DNA of 50,496 nt, taken from JAGOUB01 sp964640945 (GTDB lineage Bacteria > Patescibacteriota > Gracilibacteria > Peribacterales > Peribacteraceae). A model generated the notes under the pieces. That model searched no databases. It worked only from the letters and a program-made list of their open reading frames with translations, and was not told the origin of the DNA. The stretch spans positions 1-50,496 of the forward strand of contig CAZXIV010000006.1 of NCBI GenBank assembly GCA_964640945.1. The letters run 5' to 3'. This document shows, piece by piece, positions 24,302 to 31,170 of this stretch. The translations under genes were made by a program, and so were the position numbers. Within the stretch, counting starts at the first letter, position 1. Each line of letters opens with the position of its first letter.

Positions 24302-24318
24302 AAATCCGTCAAATCCGT
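24302..24318. promoter_or_regulatory. Direct repeat AAATCCGT x2
   Basis: AAATCCGT occurs at 24302-24309 and 24311-24318, 105 bases upstream of the response-regulator start. OmpR-type regulators bind direct repeats, but 9-base spacing is shorter than usual, so this is only a candidate site. Confidence 0.3.
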
Positions 24319-24358
24319 TCCTACGGCCCCAGCTGAAGATGGAACGTGCCTACTCGTA

Positions 24359-24451
24359 GGAATGATACTGGACTCTACCCTCGAACGATTCGGAGAGCAG
24401 CAGGTGATCTACATGATTAAAAGAGAGCAGGGCGGGCCTATTTCCGAATAA
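24359..24451 (+). pseudogene. GNAT acetyltransferase fragment, copy 2
   Basis: A C-terminal GNAT remnant (GMILDSTLERFG, EQQVIYMIKREQGGPISE) 64 of 67 bases identical to copy 1 over 24357-24423. No start or N-terminal domain is present. Its TAA falls within repeat copy h. Confidence 0.6.
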
Positions 24452-24461
24452 GTGCCCAAAA
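24439..24461 (+). repeat. Cassette-border repeat, copy h (diverged)
   Basis: TATTTCCGAATAAGTGCCC then AAAA. The left half is conserved and the hairpin arm lost. It is the last copy at the right end of the array. Confidence 0.5.
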
Positions 24462-24600
24462 CATCAACGGAGAGGAGAAACCGGAAGACAGTACTAACCT
24501 ATGGGAGGAAAGAGTGTAATCGTTACCAGTCACCGCCGCTAAGCGGCGGCGTATCGAGTCCAACCAACCTCAACCCCATACCACTCCATCGGCATGATAA

Positions 24601-24634
24601 TTGATACGGTCTACAGAAACCGGTATTATCCACA
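24601..24634 (+). promoter_or_regulatory. Sigma-70 promoter with overlapping DnaA-box sequence
   Basis: TTGATA (24601-24606) and TATTAT (24624-24629) are 17 bases apart, 38 bases before the SRPBCC ATG. The -10 overlaps TTATCCACA (24626-24634), a consensus DnaA box. A single box with no cluster does not indicate an origin; control by DnaA is possible but unproven. A GC-rich hairpin (CCGCCGC/GCGGCGG) lies upstream at 24533-24549. Confidence 0.6.
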
Positions 24635-24666
24635 GTTACTTGCCCCGGTCCCCTTCCCACCCCGCC

Positions 24667-25086
24667 ATGGTCATCAGCCAACCGATCACCGTCAAGACCG
24701 TCGTCGTCGCCACCATCGACAAGGTTTGGGAATATTGGACCAACCCCGGGCACATCACGCAGTGGAATAACGCCTCGCCCGATTGGCACACGCCGCGCGC
24801 GGAGAACGACCTCCGCGAAGGGGGCACGTTCAGCAGTCGAATGGAGGCTAAGGACGGCAGTATGGGCTTCGATTTCGGCGGCACCTACAGCAAAGTCGTG
24901 GCCGAGAAAGAGATCGCCTACGACCTAGACGATGGCCGCCAGGTCCAGGTTCTATTTGAAGCGAAGGGGGATGAGACCATCGTGACCGAACACTTCGATC
25001 CGGAGAGCGAAAACCCCGCCGAGATGCAACGCCAGGGCTGGCAGGCGATTCTCGACAACTTTAAGACGTACGCCGAGAATCACTGA
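24667..25086 (+). CDS. SRPBCC (AHSA1-like) protein
   Basis: A 139-residue START-like protein of the AHSA1/polyketide-cyclase group: TVVVATIDKVWEYWTNPGHI near the start, ITQWNNASPDWHTPRAENDL, the sheet, and the C-terminal helix GWQAILDNFKTYAENH. These bind hydrophobic ligands; the role here is unknown. It is the first backbone gene right of the island. The ATG at 24667 is chosen over an upstream TTG lying in the -35. Confidence 0.85.
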   Translation: MVISQPITVKTVVVATIDKVWEYWTNPGHITQWNNASPDWHTPRAENDLREGGTFSSRMEAKDGSMGFDFGGTYSKVVAEKEIAYDLDDGRQVQVLFEAKGDETIVTEHFDPESENPAEMQRQGWQAILDNFKTYAENH

Positions 25087-25095
25087 GGGCGCTGG

Positions 25096-25428
25096 TTACT
25101 TCCGCTTCTTCGGCTTAAGGAGGGGTAACGCCGCTGCCGTCAGGCGTATCAGCTCGCAAAGCCAGGACGCATCCTCCCACTTGCCTTCGTCAATCCAGAA
25201 GAAAGGCTTCGAACCTGGGTAGGGGGGCGCCTCCTCGACGCGGCCAATAAAGTCCCGGCCGACTTCGGTCGGTTTGACGAATAATTGGTCGTCGCAGACA
25301 AGGGCCACGACTTTGTCATCGAGGTAGAGAGCGTACTCCCCAAACAACTTGCGACTGCGCACGGCACCAGCACCTCGGAGCTGCCCCACCAATTGCCCGA
25401 TGACGGCTGTCTGTGTCGCCATAGGCAT
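25096..25428 (-). CDS. TfoX N-terminal-domain protein
   Basis: A 110-residue protein matching the TfoX/Sxy N-terminal domain: SRKLFGEYALYLDDKVVALV, DDQLFVKPTEVGRDFI and PYPGSKPFFWIDEGKWED. The C-terminal TfoX domain is absent. Full-length TfoX/Sxy controls competence genes in some bacteria, but N-terminal-only forms are widespread with unknown function. It starts at 25428 or 25422. Divergent from the lipoprotein gene by 36 bases. Confidence 0.85.
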   Translation of the reverse strand: MPMATQTAVIGQLVGQLRGAGAVRSRKLFGEYALYLDDKVVALVCDDQLFVKPTEVGRDFIGRVEEAPPYPGSKPFFWIDEGKWEDASWLCELIRLTAAALPLLKPKKRK

Positions 25429-25464
25429 ATGGTACACCGTCAACCGCCCTGCTAGCCTGGATCT

Positions 25465-25998
25465 ATGAAGCGCCTCGCCCCCCTCTTCCTGGCATTCCTC
25501 ACCCTCACCGCTTGCTTCGCGCCAGGGAGCACCACGTATAAGGATGTCTACGCCAGCATCACTTTCCAATATCCCGCAAACTGGCTCTTACAGCGGTCGA
25601 ACACCGCCGAACGTAATATCGGTGTCGTTGCCTGGCTCTATGACCCCCAAGCGGCCGTCGCCGTGAAGGAGTGCCAAGTCAAATACCGTCGTCTGGACTG
25701 GTCCAGGTATTGCGGAGCCGAGCAGGCCGCCGCCACCATTGGCATCTATAACGAAGGCCTCGTGAACTACGCCACCCTCGACGATACCGAACGCCAGAAC
25801 TTCCCCAGCTACGCTCCCTGGTACGAGGGTTCGAACGTGTTTGAGTATGACGGTCGGACCAACCCGCCCACCCATCATTTCCAGGTAAATTTCCCCAAGA
25901 CCGCCGAAGGTTTCAAGGTGACGGTCTTCTCGCCCACCCGCTCGTCGCTGGCAGTCGGTCGGTCGATCGCCGAAACAATTGCCACCACGGCGCGCTGA
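25465..25998 (+). CDS. Predicted lipoprotein
   Basis: Not recognised beyond export. 177 residues with a type II signal peptide (MKRLAPLFLAFLTLTACFAP, lipobox LTAC, Cys17). The mature part (ASITFQYPANWLLQRS onward) resembles PsbP-like folds common in bacterial lipoproteins. TAGCCT (25453-25458) ends 6 bases before the ATG, so the mRNA is probably leaderless. The IMPase-like gene follows after 12 bases on the same strand. Confidence 0.75.
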   Translation: MKRLAPLFLAFLTLTACFAPGSTTYKDVYASITFQYPANWLLQRSNTAERNIGVVAWLYDPQAAVAVKECQVKYRRLDWSRYCGAEQAAATIGIYNEGLVNYATLDDTERQNFPSYAPWYEGSNVFEYDGRTNPPTHHFQVNFPKTAEGFKVTVFSPTRSSLAVGRSIAETIATTAR

Positions 25999-26010
25999 GC
26001 TGTTCTTCTC

Positions 26011-26919
26011 ATGACGACTCTCCCGCCTCATCTCCTCACGTTGGGTGACCCCGACCTGCGCCTAGCGGCCGAAGCCGCCGCAGCCGCCGGCACGATCATC
26101 CGAGACAGCTACAACCGACCGACGGAGATTCGCGAGAAAGGGGTGGGTGATCTGGTGTCGGCGGTGGATGAAGAGGCTGATCAGATGATCACCAGTTTGA
26201 TCAGGGGTAATTTTCCGAACGACGCTCTCATTTCGGAGGAGCTCCAACCGGATGCTGCGGGCGCCAGCCGGACCTGGATCGTGGACCCGCTCGACGGCAC
26301 CGCGGCCTTTCTCTTCCGCGCGGGTGCCGATATCCCCGCCGTGATGATCGCTCTCGAGGTCGACGATGTCCTCAAACTGGGCCTCATCCACCTCCCTCTA
26401 ACGGGTGATTGGTTCTATGCCCTCACGGGGCGCGGCGCCTTTAAAAACGGCCGGCCCCTACGGGCGCACCACGCTCCCGCCACACTCTCGGAAGCCTGGG
26501 TGGAGATGAACCACTACGGCGACGCCGCCTACGAGACGCCAGCCTTCGCCACGCTCCGGCAGCGCCTGCGCTCGGCCGGCGGCGCCCGGTTAGTCACCAC
26601 GCCCGTCCCTCATTCGGCTCTGGCGATGCAGCTTTTCGACGGCGAACGCCGACTCGGCGCCGTCATTCACGACAATAATCCCGCCCAGCTCAAGCAGGGC
26701 CCCTGGGACACAGCCGCGCCCCAGGCGATCGTGGAGGAAGCCGGCGGCGTCTTTTGGAATCTACGGGGCGAACGCTACGATCGACGCCAGCCCGAACCCA
26801 TCCTCATCGCGGCCAATCGCGCCGTGGCCGACGCCATCCATCAACAGCTCTTCGCTTCGATCAATGAGCACGAAATGCCAAATATCTCCAAGGTACGAGG
26901 AGCGGATAGTGACGAATAG
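26011..26919 (+). CDS. Inositol-monophosphatase-family phosphatase
   Basis: A 302-residue Mg-dependent phosphatase of the IMPase/CysQ/FBPase superfamily. Metal-binding motifs are ALISEELQ (Glu pair), WIVDPLDGTAAFL (DPxDGT) and GPWDTAAPQAIVEEAGG (WDxAAxxxIxxEAGG). Substrate could be inositol phosphate, 3'-phosphoadenosine-5'-phosphate or a sugar bisphosphate. The last 20 residues extend past the family end. It is probably cotranscribed with the lipoprotein. Confidence 0.88.
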   Translation: MTTLPPHLLTLGDPDLRLAAEAAAAAGTIIRDSYNRPTEIREKGVGDLVSAVDEEADQMITSLIRGNFPNDALISEELQPDAAGASRTWIVDPLDGTAAFLFRAGADIPAVMIALEVDDVLKLGLIHLPLTGDWFYALTGRGAFKNGRPLRAHHAPATLSEAWVEMNHYGDAAYETPAFATLRQRLRSAGGARLVTTPVPHSALAMQLFDGERRLGAVIHDNNPAQLKQGPWDTAAPQAIVEEAGGVFWNLRGERYDRRQPEPILIAANRAVADAIHQQLFASINEHEMPNISKVRGADSDE

Positions 26920-26979
26920 TTGTACGCTTCTAGAGTCTCGTCCGTTCTCCCGGATGAACCCATCTTCCCCTCCTTAGTT

Positions 26980-28269
26980 ATGCGCCGCTCCGCCTTTCTT
27001 CTCTCTGGCCTCCTCTCCCTGTCACTGGCGACACCTGCTCAGGCCGCCGAACTATACGTGAAGAGCGCCATCTGGGGACCGGGCCTGGAGTCACTGCGGG
27101 TGACGTTGTCTGAAACGGTCGATAAAGGCTTCGTCCGCATCAGCCGCCAGGGGCACGGGCAAGGCTACGACTACAGTATGTTCACCCAGTATGTAGACGG
27201 TGAGAATGGTTTGGTCATCGATACCTCGCAACTCTTCGAGAACACCACCGGCGACCAGCTCATCACGCTGGAGCCCTGCCGAGGCGGGGTAGACACGTTG
27301 GCGCAGTGCGGCGAAATCTATTCCGATACGGTGTCGTGGGGGTCGCCCTGGTCCTTCTCCGACGTTCCCACGGATCATCCTCAAGCCGCTGCCATTCGTT
27401 TTGTGCAGGAGCGCGGCATCGTGACGGGCTACGGCGACGGCACCTTCCGGCCCGATGACTTTATCAACCGCGCCGAGTTTACGAAGATGCTCGCCCTCTC
27501 CACCTTCGGACAAGAGCGGATCAACGCTTGTCGCGCCTCCCTCCCCTTTCGCGATGTCCCGAGCCAGCAATGGTATACCCCCTTCCTGTGCCAGGCCTAT
27601 TCAGAAGGCCTGATTGGCGGTTATCCCGACCAGACATTTCAGCCTGCGGATGCCATTAACTTCGCCGAAGCCGCCAAAATCATCGTGCTAGCGCACCTCG
27701 CGCAACACCCGGAAGAGAGTGTCCCGGCCGAGAGTGACCCCTGGTACGAGCGCTACGTCGATTACCTGCGTGCCCGCCAGGCTATACCCGCCACCATCGG
27801 CGCTGTGTCGAAAACCATCACCCGCGGCGAGATGGCCGAGATGATCTCCAGCCTGGAATCACCCCTGGCCGGCGCGGTCTATCAACTGGAACCGCTTCCT
27901 GTAAAAACACTGCGTAATTGGGCGAGAAACATCGTCTATACCTACTCCATCACCGCGCCGGCCACCAACGACATACTCCTCAATCGTGAGGCCTTCTCGG
28001 TCGGGGGCACGCGCTGGACGAACCCCGAACTGGAAATCTGCAAGGATAGTGCCTGCCAAGAGGTAGTCGACACTTGGACCTCAACCGATAACTGGACCGA
28101 ATCCAATCTGGCCGTCCTGCGGAGTGGCAGCGATCTCCCCCTACCCAGAAACACGACAATGTACCTCCGTCTTTCGGTACAGATCTCGTCGACCGCCAGC
28201 GGAATGATCTCGCTGACGGTCGCGCATGAGGGCCTCGACCCGGTGATACTGACTGGCCAGGGCGAGTAA
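26980..28269 (+). CDS. S-layer-homology (SLH) domain protein
   Basis: A 429-residue exported protein. Signal peptide MRRSAFLLSGLLSLSLATPA, cleavage after AQA. Two clear SLH domains: FSDVPTDHPQAAAIRFVQER then GIVTGYGDGTFRPDD (about 110-165) and FRDVPSQQWYTPFLCQAYSE then GLIGGYPDQTFQPAD (about 190-240); a third is weak. The C-terminal half (from about 310) is a beta-rich domain not recognised. SLH domains bind cell-wall polymers, so it likely sits at the cell surface. The ATG at 26980 is chosen for the signal peptide. Confidence 0.88.
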   Translation: MRRSAFLLSGLLSLSLATPAQAAELYVKSAIWGPGLESLRVTLSETVDKGFVRISRQGHGQGYDYSMFTQYVDGENGLVIDTSQLFENTTGDQLITLEPCRGGVDTLAQCGEIYSDTVSWGSPWSFSDVPTDHPQAAAIRFVQERGIVTGYGDGTFRPDDFINRAEFTKMLALSTFGQERINACRASLPFRDVPSQQWYTPFLCQAYSEGLIGGYPDQTFQPADAINFAEAAKIIVLAHLAQHPEESVPAESDPWYERYVDYLRARQAIPATIGAVSKTITRGEMAEMISSLESPLAGAVYQLEPLPVKTLRNWARNIVYTYSITAPATNDILLNREAFSVGGTRWTNPELEICKDSACQEVVDTWTSTDNWTESNLAVLRSGSDLPLPRNTTMYLRLSVQISSTASGMISLTVAHEGLDPVILTGQGE

Positions 28270-28635
28270 TCAGGCCTCGACGATTGCCTTGAAGCCACCA
28301 TACGCCATGTCCTTCATCTCAAAGGGCATCGGCTGGTTCTTCTGCTTCGGATCGTTCATGGCGGGATCGGCCATCACCTTCTTATTCACGCGGTCGCGGT
28401 GGGCCCGGTTCTTGTAGACGATGAACGAGAAGAGCACGACCTGGTCCGGCTTGGCCTTGGCCACTTTCGTAAAGGTCGTAACGACGCCCGGGGGCGTGAG
28501 GTCATCCTCCAGCGCCTCGATGTATTGGAGCGCGCCATGCTTCATCCACAACTTCTTTCCAAAGGTAGCCATCTTCTTGTAGGCGGGAAGGTTCTTCTTC
28601 GGCATGCGAATGAGGAATCCGTCGACGTAGGACAT
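28270..28635 (-). CDS. DUF1428-family protein
   Basis: A 121-residue protein of family DUF1428 (dimeric alpha/beta barrel fold): MSYVDGFLIRMPKKNLPAYK, a KKLWMKHGALQYIEALEDDL stretch and VVLFSFIVYKNRAHRDRVNK. Function is unknown; members often occur with SRPBCC and glyoxalase-like genes, as here. Its stop abuts the end of the convergent SLH gene. 35 bases after the upstream SRPBCC gene. Confidence 0.88.
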   Translation of the reverse strand: MSYVDGFLIRMPKKNLPAYKKMATFGKKLWMKHGALQYIEALEDDLTPPGVVTTFTKVAKAKPDQVVLFSFIVYKNRAHRDRVNKKVMADPAMNDPKQKNQPMPFEMKDMAYGGFKAIVEA

Positions 28636-28670
28636 AGGTAGGTGGGAAAGAAATTAATAGAAAGGTAAAA

Positions 28671-29129
28671 TTACAGCGTCTGTACGTACGCATCCATCTT
28701 CGCCAGGGTCTGCTCGCCACCCTCGAGGGCGCCGTGTTCTTTGGCGACGATCTGGAGCTCTTCGGCCGTCGGGAAAGTGCCGCGCATCGTCACCAGTGTT
28801 TTTTCAGCCTGCGCCTCAAATGTGATAACGGCTTTGAAATGCACCTTGCCATCATCGGCACCGTGATCGTGAGCAATGCGCTCCATCGGCACAATCTCGG
28901 TGAAGACGATGTGGTTCGGATAGTCGCGACCATCGGGTCCGTGCATCGTGAAACGCCAGGTACCACCTTCACGGATATCGATTTCTTTCGTAGTCACGGT
29001 AAAGCCATTCGGGCCCCACCACTTTTCGACATGATCAGGCTCGGTCCAGGCCCGCCAGACCAGCTCGCGAGGCGCGTTGACCAAACAAGTAATGGTAAAT
29101 TCGTTGCCGGAGACAGTGGCAGGGCTCAT
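28671..29129 (-). CDS. SRPBCC/AHSA1-family protein
   Basis: A 152-residue AHSA1-like protein with FTITCLVNAPRELVWRAWTE, PDHVEKWWGPNGFTVTTKEI, REGGTWRFTMHGPDG and a C-terminal helix (EQTLAKMDAYVQTL), the complete family layout. Small hydrophobic-ligand binding is likely; the ligand is unknown. Its ATG overlaps the stop of the upstream SRPBCC gene by 4 bases (ATGA), so the two are coupled. Confidence 0.9.
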   Translation of the reverse strand: MSPATVSGNEFTITCLVNAPRELVWRAWTEPDHVEKWWGPNGFTVTTKEIDIREGGTWRFTMHGPDGRDYPNHIVFTEIVPMERIAHDHGADDGKVHFKAVITFEAQAEKTLVTMRGTFPTAEELQIVAKEHGALEGGEQTLAKMDAYVQTL

Positions 29130-29680
29130 TGCTGAACAGAGGGAGGAACGGCTACACGGCCTTCCTCAGCGATGTTCTTGATATCGGCCAATCCTTGTTC
29201 AAACGGCTTGCCGACCATCTTATCCATGCTCATAACAAGATGCATGGCTTTGGCCATGAAGTTGCAGTCGCCATACATGGCCTGGGTGATCACCGTCTGA
29301 TCACCCTCCTGCTTAAAGGTAAAATCGATCGTATTCTTCGCTTTCATCGGCACGATAAACTCGATTGTCAGACGCACGAGCTCATTGGGGCGACTCTCAG
29401 TAATTTCCATGCGGCCGGAGCCGACTTTCCGATTCCCCTCCCAGGCGTAGGTGGCACCAACGCCCGTGGGTGAGCCACCGTAGGTACGCTTGGTGTTGGG
29501 ATCTACCTTCTCCCAAGGCGACCAGGCCGGCCACTGGTGGAAATCATTCACGAGGGCAAAGGCGGCAGCGGCTGGCGCGGCCACGGTGACCGAGCGCTCG
29601 ACCCGGAATGTTTTCGGCTGGGACGAGATGAACACGGCGATCATCACGATAACGATGAGTACGAGAATGATTGGCATCAT
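29126..29680 (-). CDS. Membrane-anchored SRPBCC (polyketide-cyclase-like) protein
   Basis: A 184-residue protein with an N-terminal membrane anchor (MMPIILVLIVIVMIAVFISS) followed by an SRPBCC domain (VAAPAAAAFALVNDFHQWPA, WSPWEKVDPN, GRMEITESRPNELVRLTIEF). It is the first of two coupled SRPBCC genes with DUF1428 downstream. TATACT on the minus strand (29714-29719 region) is a likely -10. Confidence 0.88.
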   Translation of the reverse strand: MMPIILVLIVIVMIAVFISSQPKTFRVERSVTVAAPAAAAFALVNDFHQWPAWSPWEKVDPNTKRTYGGSPTGVGATYAWEGNRKVGSGRMEITESRPNELVRLTIEFIVPMKAKNTIDFTFKQEGDQTVITQAMYGDCNFMAKAMHLVMSMDKMVGKPFEQGLADIKNIAEEGRVAVPPSVQQ

Positions 29681-29801
29681 CAGTCAGAGAGGAAGGAGAC
29701 ACGTGGAGTATAGCAGAAAGAAGGAAAAGATGCGTCCGCGTCTGGACGTAGTTGCCAGGAATTATTTCGACGACGCTAGCCCCCTGGGGTAGCCTTGGTC
29801 T

Positions 29802-30020
29802 ATGAGCTTCCGCCGCCACTTTGCCGCCAAGACCCTGCCTGAGAAAATCCTCATCGCCATCGTCGCCGTCCTGATGATCGGAACGGTCGGCACGCTTTTG
29901 GTACGCGGACTGTCGCCCCAAAAACAGAACAACTATCCTCCCCACCTCGACGGCCCCCGACAAGACTCGCCCCGCCTGGAAGGTATCGAGGGCGCTACCT
30001 GGCGCCGCCGCTCATCCTGA
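29802..30020 (+). CDS. Small single-TM protein
   Basis: Not recognised. 72 residues: one membrane segment at about 16-36 (ILIAIVAVLMIGTVGTLLVR) and a short polar, Pro/Arg-rich tail. TAGCCT (29790-29795) ends 6 bases before the ATG, fitting the leaderless pattern. Its stop shares a base with the next ATG (TGATG). Confidence 0.6.
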   Translation: MSFRRHFAAKTLPEKILIAIVAVLMIGTVGTLLVRGLSPQKQNNYPPHLDGPRQDSPRLEGIEGATWRRRSS

Positions 30021-30259
30021 TGGTTTCATTCTTCGCCAAGATTCGGCTCCTCTGGCACGCCTTCTTCGACCGACGCGTTCCTTTGTGGACCAAGCTGCTC
30101 GTGCTTGGCGGCCTGCTCTACGGTTTGAGCCCCCTCGACCTGGTGCCCGATCTCTTGCCGCTACTCGGGCAATTAGACGACATTGGCGTGCTCATCACCG
30201 TCTTTACGGTGTTTTACCGCGCAGCCGCAAAACTCGGCACAAAGAAAACCAAGCGCTAG
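30020..30259 (+). CDS. YkvA-family (DUF1232) protein
   Basis: A 79-residue protein with the DUF1232 core: VPLWTKLLVLGGLLYGLSPL then DLVPDLLPLLGQLDDIGVLI. The family is a small membrane protein of unknown function. It is coupled to the upstream small TM gene. Its 3' end overlaps the convergent Cys-repeat membrane gene by 4 bases. Confidence 0.88.
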   Translation: MVSFFAKIRLLWHAFFDRRVPLWTKLLVLGGLLYGLSPLDLVPDLLPLLGQLDDIGVLITVFTVFYRAAAKLGTKKTKR

Positions 30260-31131
30260 AACCAACGACTACGCCAATCGGGGTCGTTCATGACACTCAA
30301 ACAGTTTTCACGAATCCCCCCGATCGCCGGGATAGACCGATCGCACAGGCTCGGATCTTTGAACTTGGCGGCCGCCACGCCGAAGCACCGAATACGATCG
30401 ACCACGAAGCTAAACGCGGCGCAGTACTCCCCAACCACTGGTACTGTCGTCAGGCCGGGAAATTCGGCCGCGAGGCTGCGACACTCTTCGTTCGTCCGCT
30501 CATTGAGCCAATCGGTGGCCAGATCGCACAGTTCCGGCTCGCCCCGCCGGACAGCCAGAGCCTGTAAGCAGCCCTGCACTGATCGCGGTTCTACAAGCCG
30601 ACAAAGCGCGATCCCCTCTTCGGCAGAAGCCGCCGCCGATGCCTGGTCGGTGAGACATTGCTCATAACTCTGGCTGCGGTCGAGACTGCACGCTGCAGCC
30701 GCTTCATTCAATGTTAGGCCATACTTATTTTCCAGCGAGAGATGATGAAAGGCGTCCGAACGGACGACGGCGCGCGCGGCCCCAATGGTCACCAGCTGGA
30801 GAATGAGAAAGACCGCAGCCAATAGGACAATCGGATCTTTCCAACGACGCAGGGAGACGCCGATGATGAGGGTCAACAGGGAGAGAAAGGTCACCGCGTG
30901 GAGAACGAGCATGAAGTGGCGCAGGCCATCTCCGTTCGTGTCCCAATACATCACCACGTCGTACGAGCTGAAGATGGGTTGATACAACCAGGCGAGCGGC
31001 AGGAATGTATACGTCACGAGTGGATCGCAGCCATTCCAGCAGAGCAGCGGCCATACAGAAAAAACGACCGTCATTACGGCCACCCCAACGATGAACGCGG
31101 CCGCTTCCGCCAACCAAATCAGGTATTTCAT
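30256..31131 (-). CDS. Membrane protein with Cys-repeat C-terminal domain
   Basis: Not recognised as a named family. 291 residues: TM segments near 4-32, 74-93 and 98-122, then a soluble region from about 140 with repeated short units that contain paired Cys, such as ACSLDRSQSYEQC, LCRLVEPRSVQGC, LCDLATDWLNERTNEEC and LCDRSIPAIGGIRENC. The spacing (about 11-14 residues between the cysteines of a pair) suggests disulfide-linked helical hairpins outside the membrane. TAGGAT lies 5 bases before the ATG. Confidence 0.7.
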   Translation of the reverse strand: MKYLIWLAEAAAFIVGVAVMTVVFSVWPLLCWNGCDPLVTYTFLPLAWLYQPIFSSYDVVMYWDTNGDGLRHFMLVLHAVTFLSLLTLIIGVSLRRWKDPIVLLAAVFLILQLVTIGAARAVVRSDAFHHLSLENKYGLTLNEAAAACSLDRSQSYEQCLTDQASAAASAEEGIALCRLVEPRSVQGCLQALAVRRGEPELCDLATDWLNERTNEECRSLAAEFPGLTTVPVVGEYCAAFSFVVDRIRCFGVAAAKFKDPSLCDRSIPAIGGIRENCLSVMNDPDWRSRWF

Positions 31132-31170
31132 GCGATGATCCTAGGTCAGAGTCAGAGCCGTCGCTAGTCG

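Larger units (their letters stand above)
8938..24530. mobile_element. Putative accessory island at tRNA-Gly
   Basis: From the 3' end of tRNA-Gly to about 24.5 kb the DNA is visibly AT-richer and carries a large serine recombinase, a toxin-antitoxin pair, CBASS genes, a repeat-punctuated gene array, a broken KaiC-like gene and GNAT fragments. The left edge is firm. The right edge is inferred from the return of GC-rich backbone genes at about 24.6 kb; I could not find a duplicated tRNA 3' end as attR. Two genes inside (19892-20251 and 23496-24197) are GC-rich, so the island is a mosaic. Confidence 0.6.

Noticed and set aside
14108..24461. Classical integron attC sites
   Set aside because: The repeats are about 30 bases, lack paired R and L boxes with GTTRRRY ends, and no IntI-type integrase is visible.
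8938..24530. Prophage
   Set aside because: Apart from the recombinase there are no capsid, terminase, portal or lysis genes, so a phage genome is not supported.
24626..24634. Replication origin at a DnaA box
   Set aside because: Only one consensus box, overlapping a promoter -10, with no AT-rich unwinding region, box cluster, dnaA or dnaN nearby.
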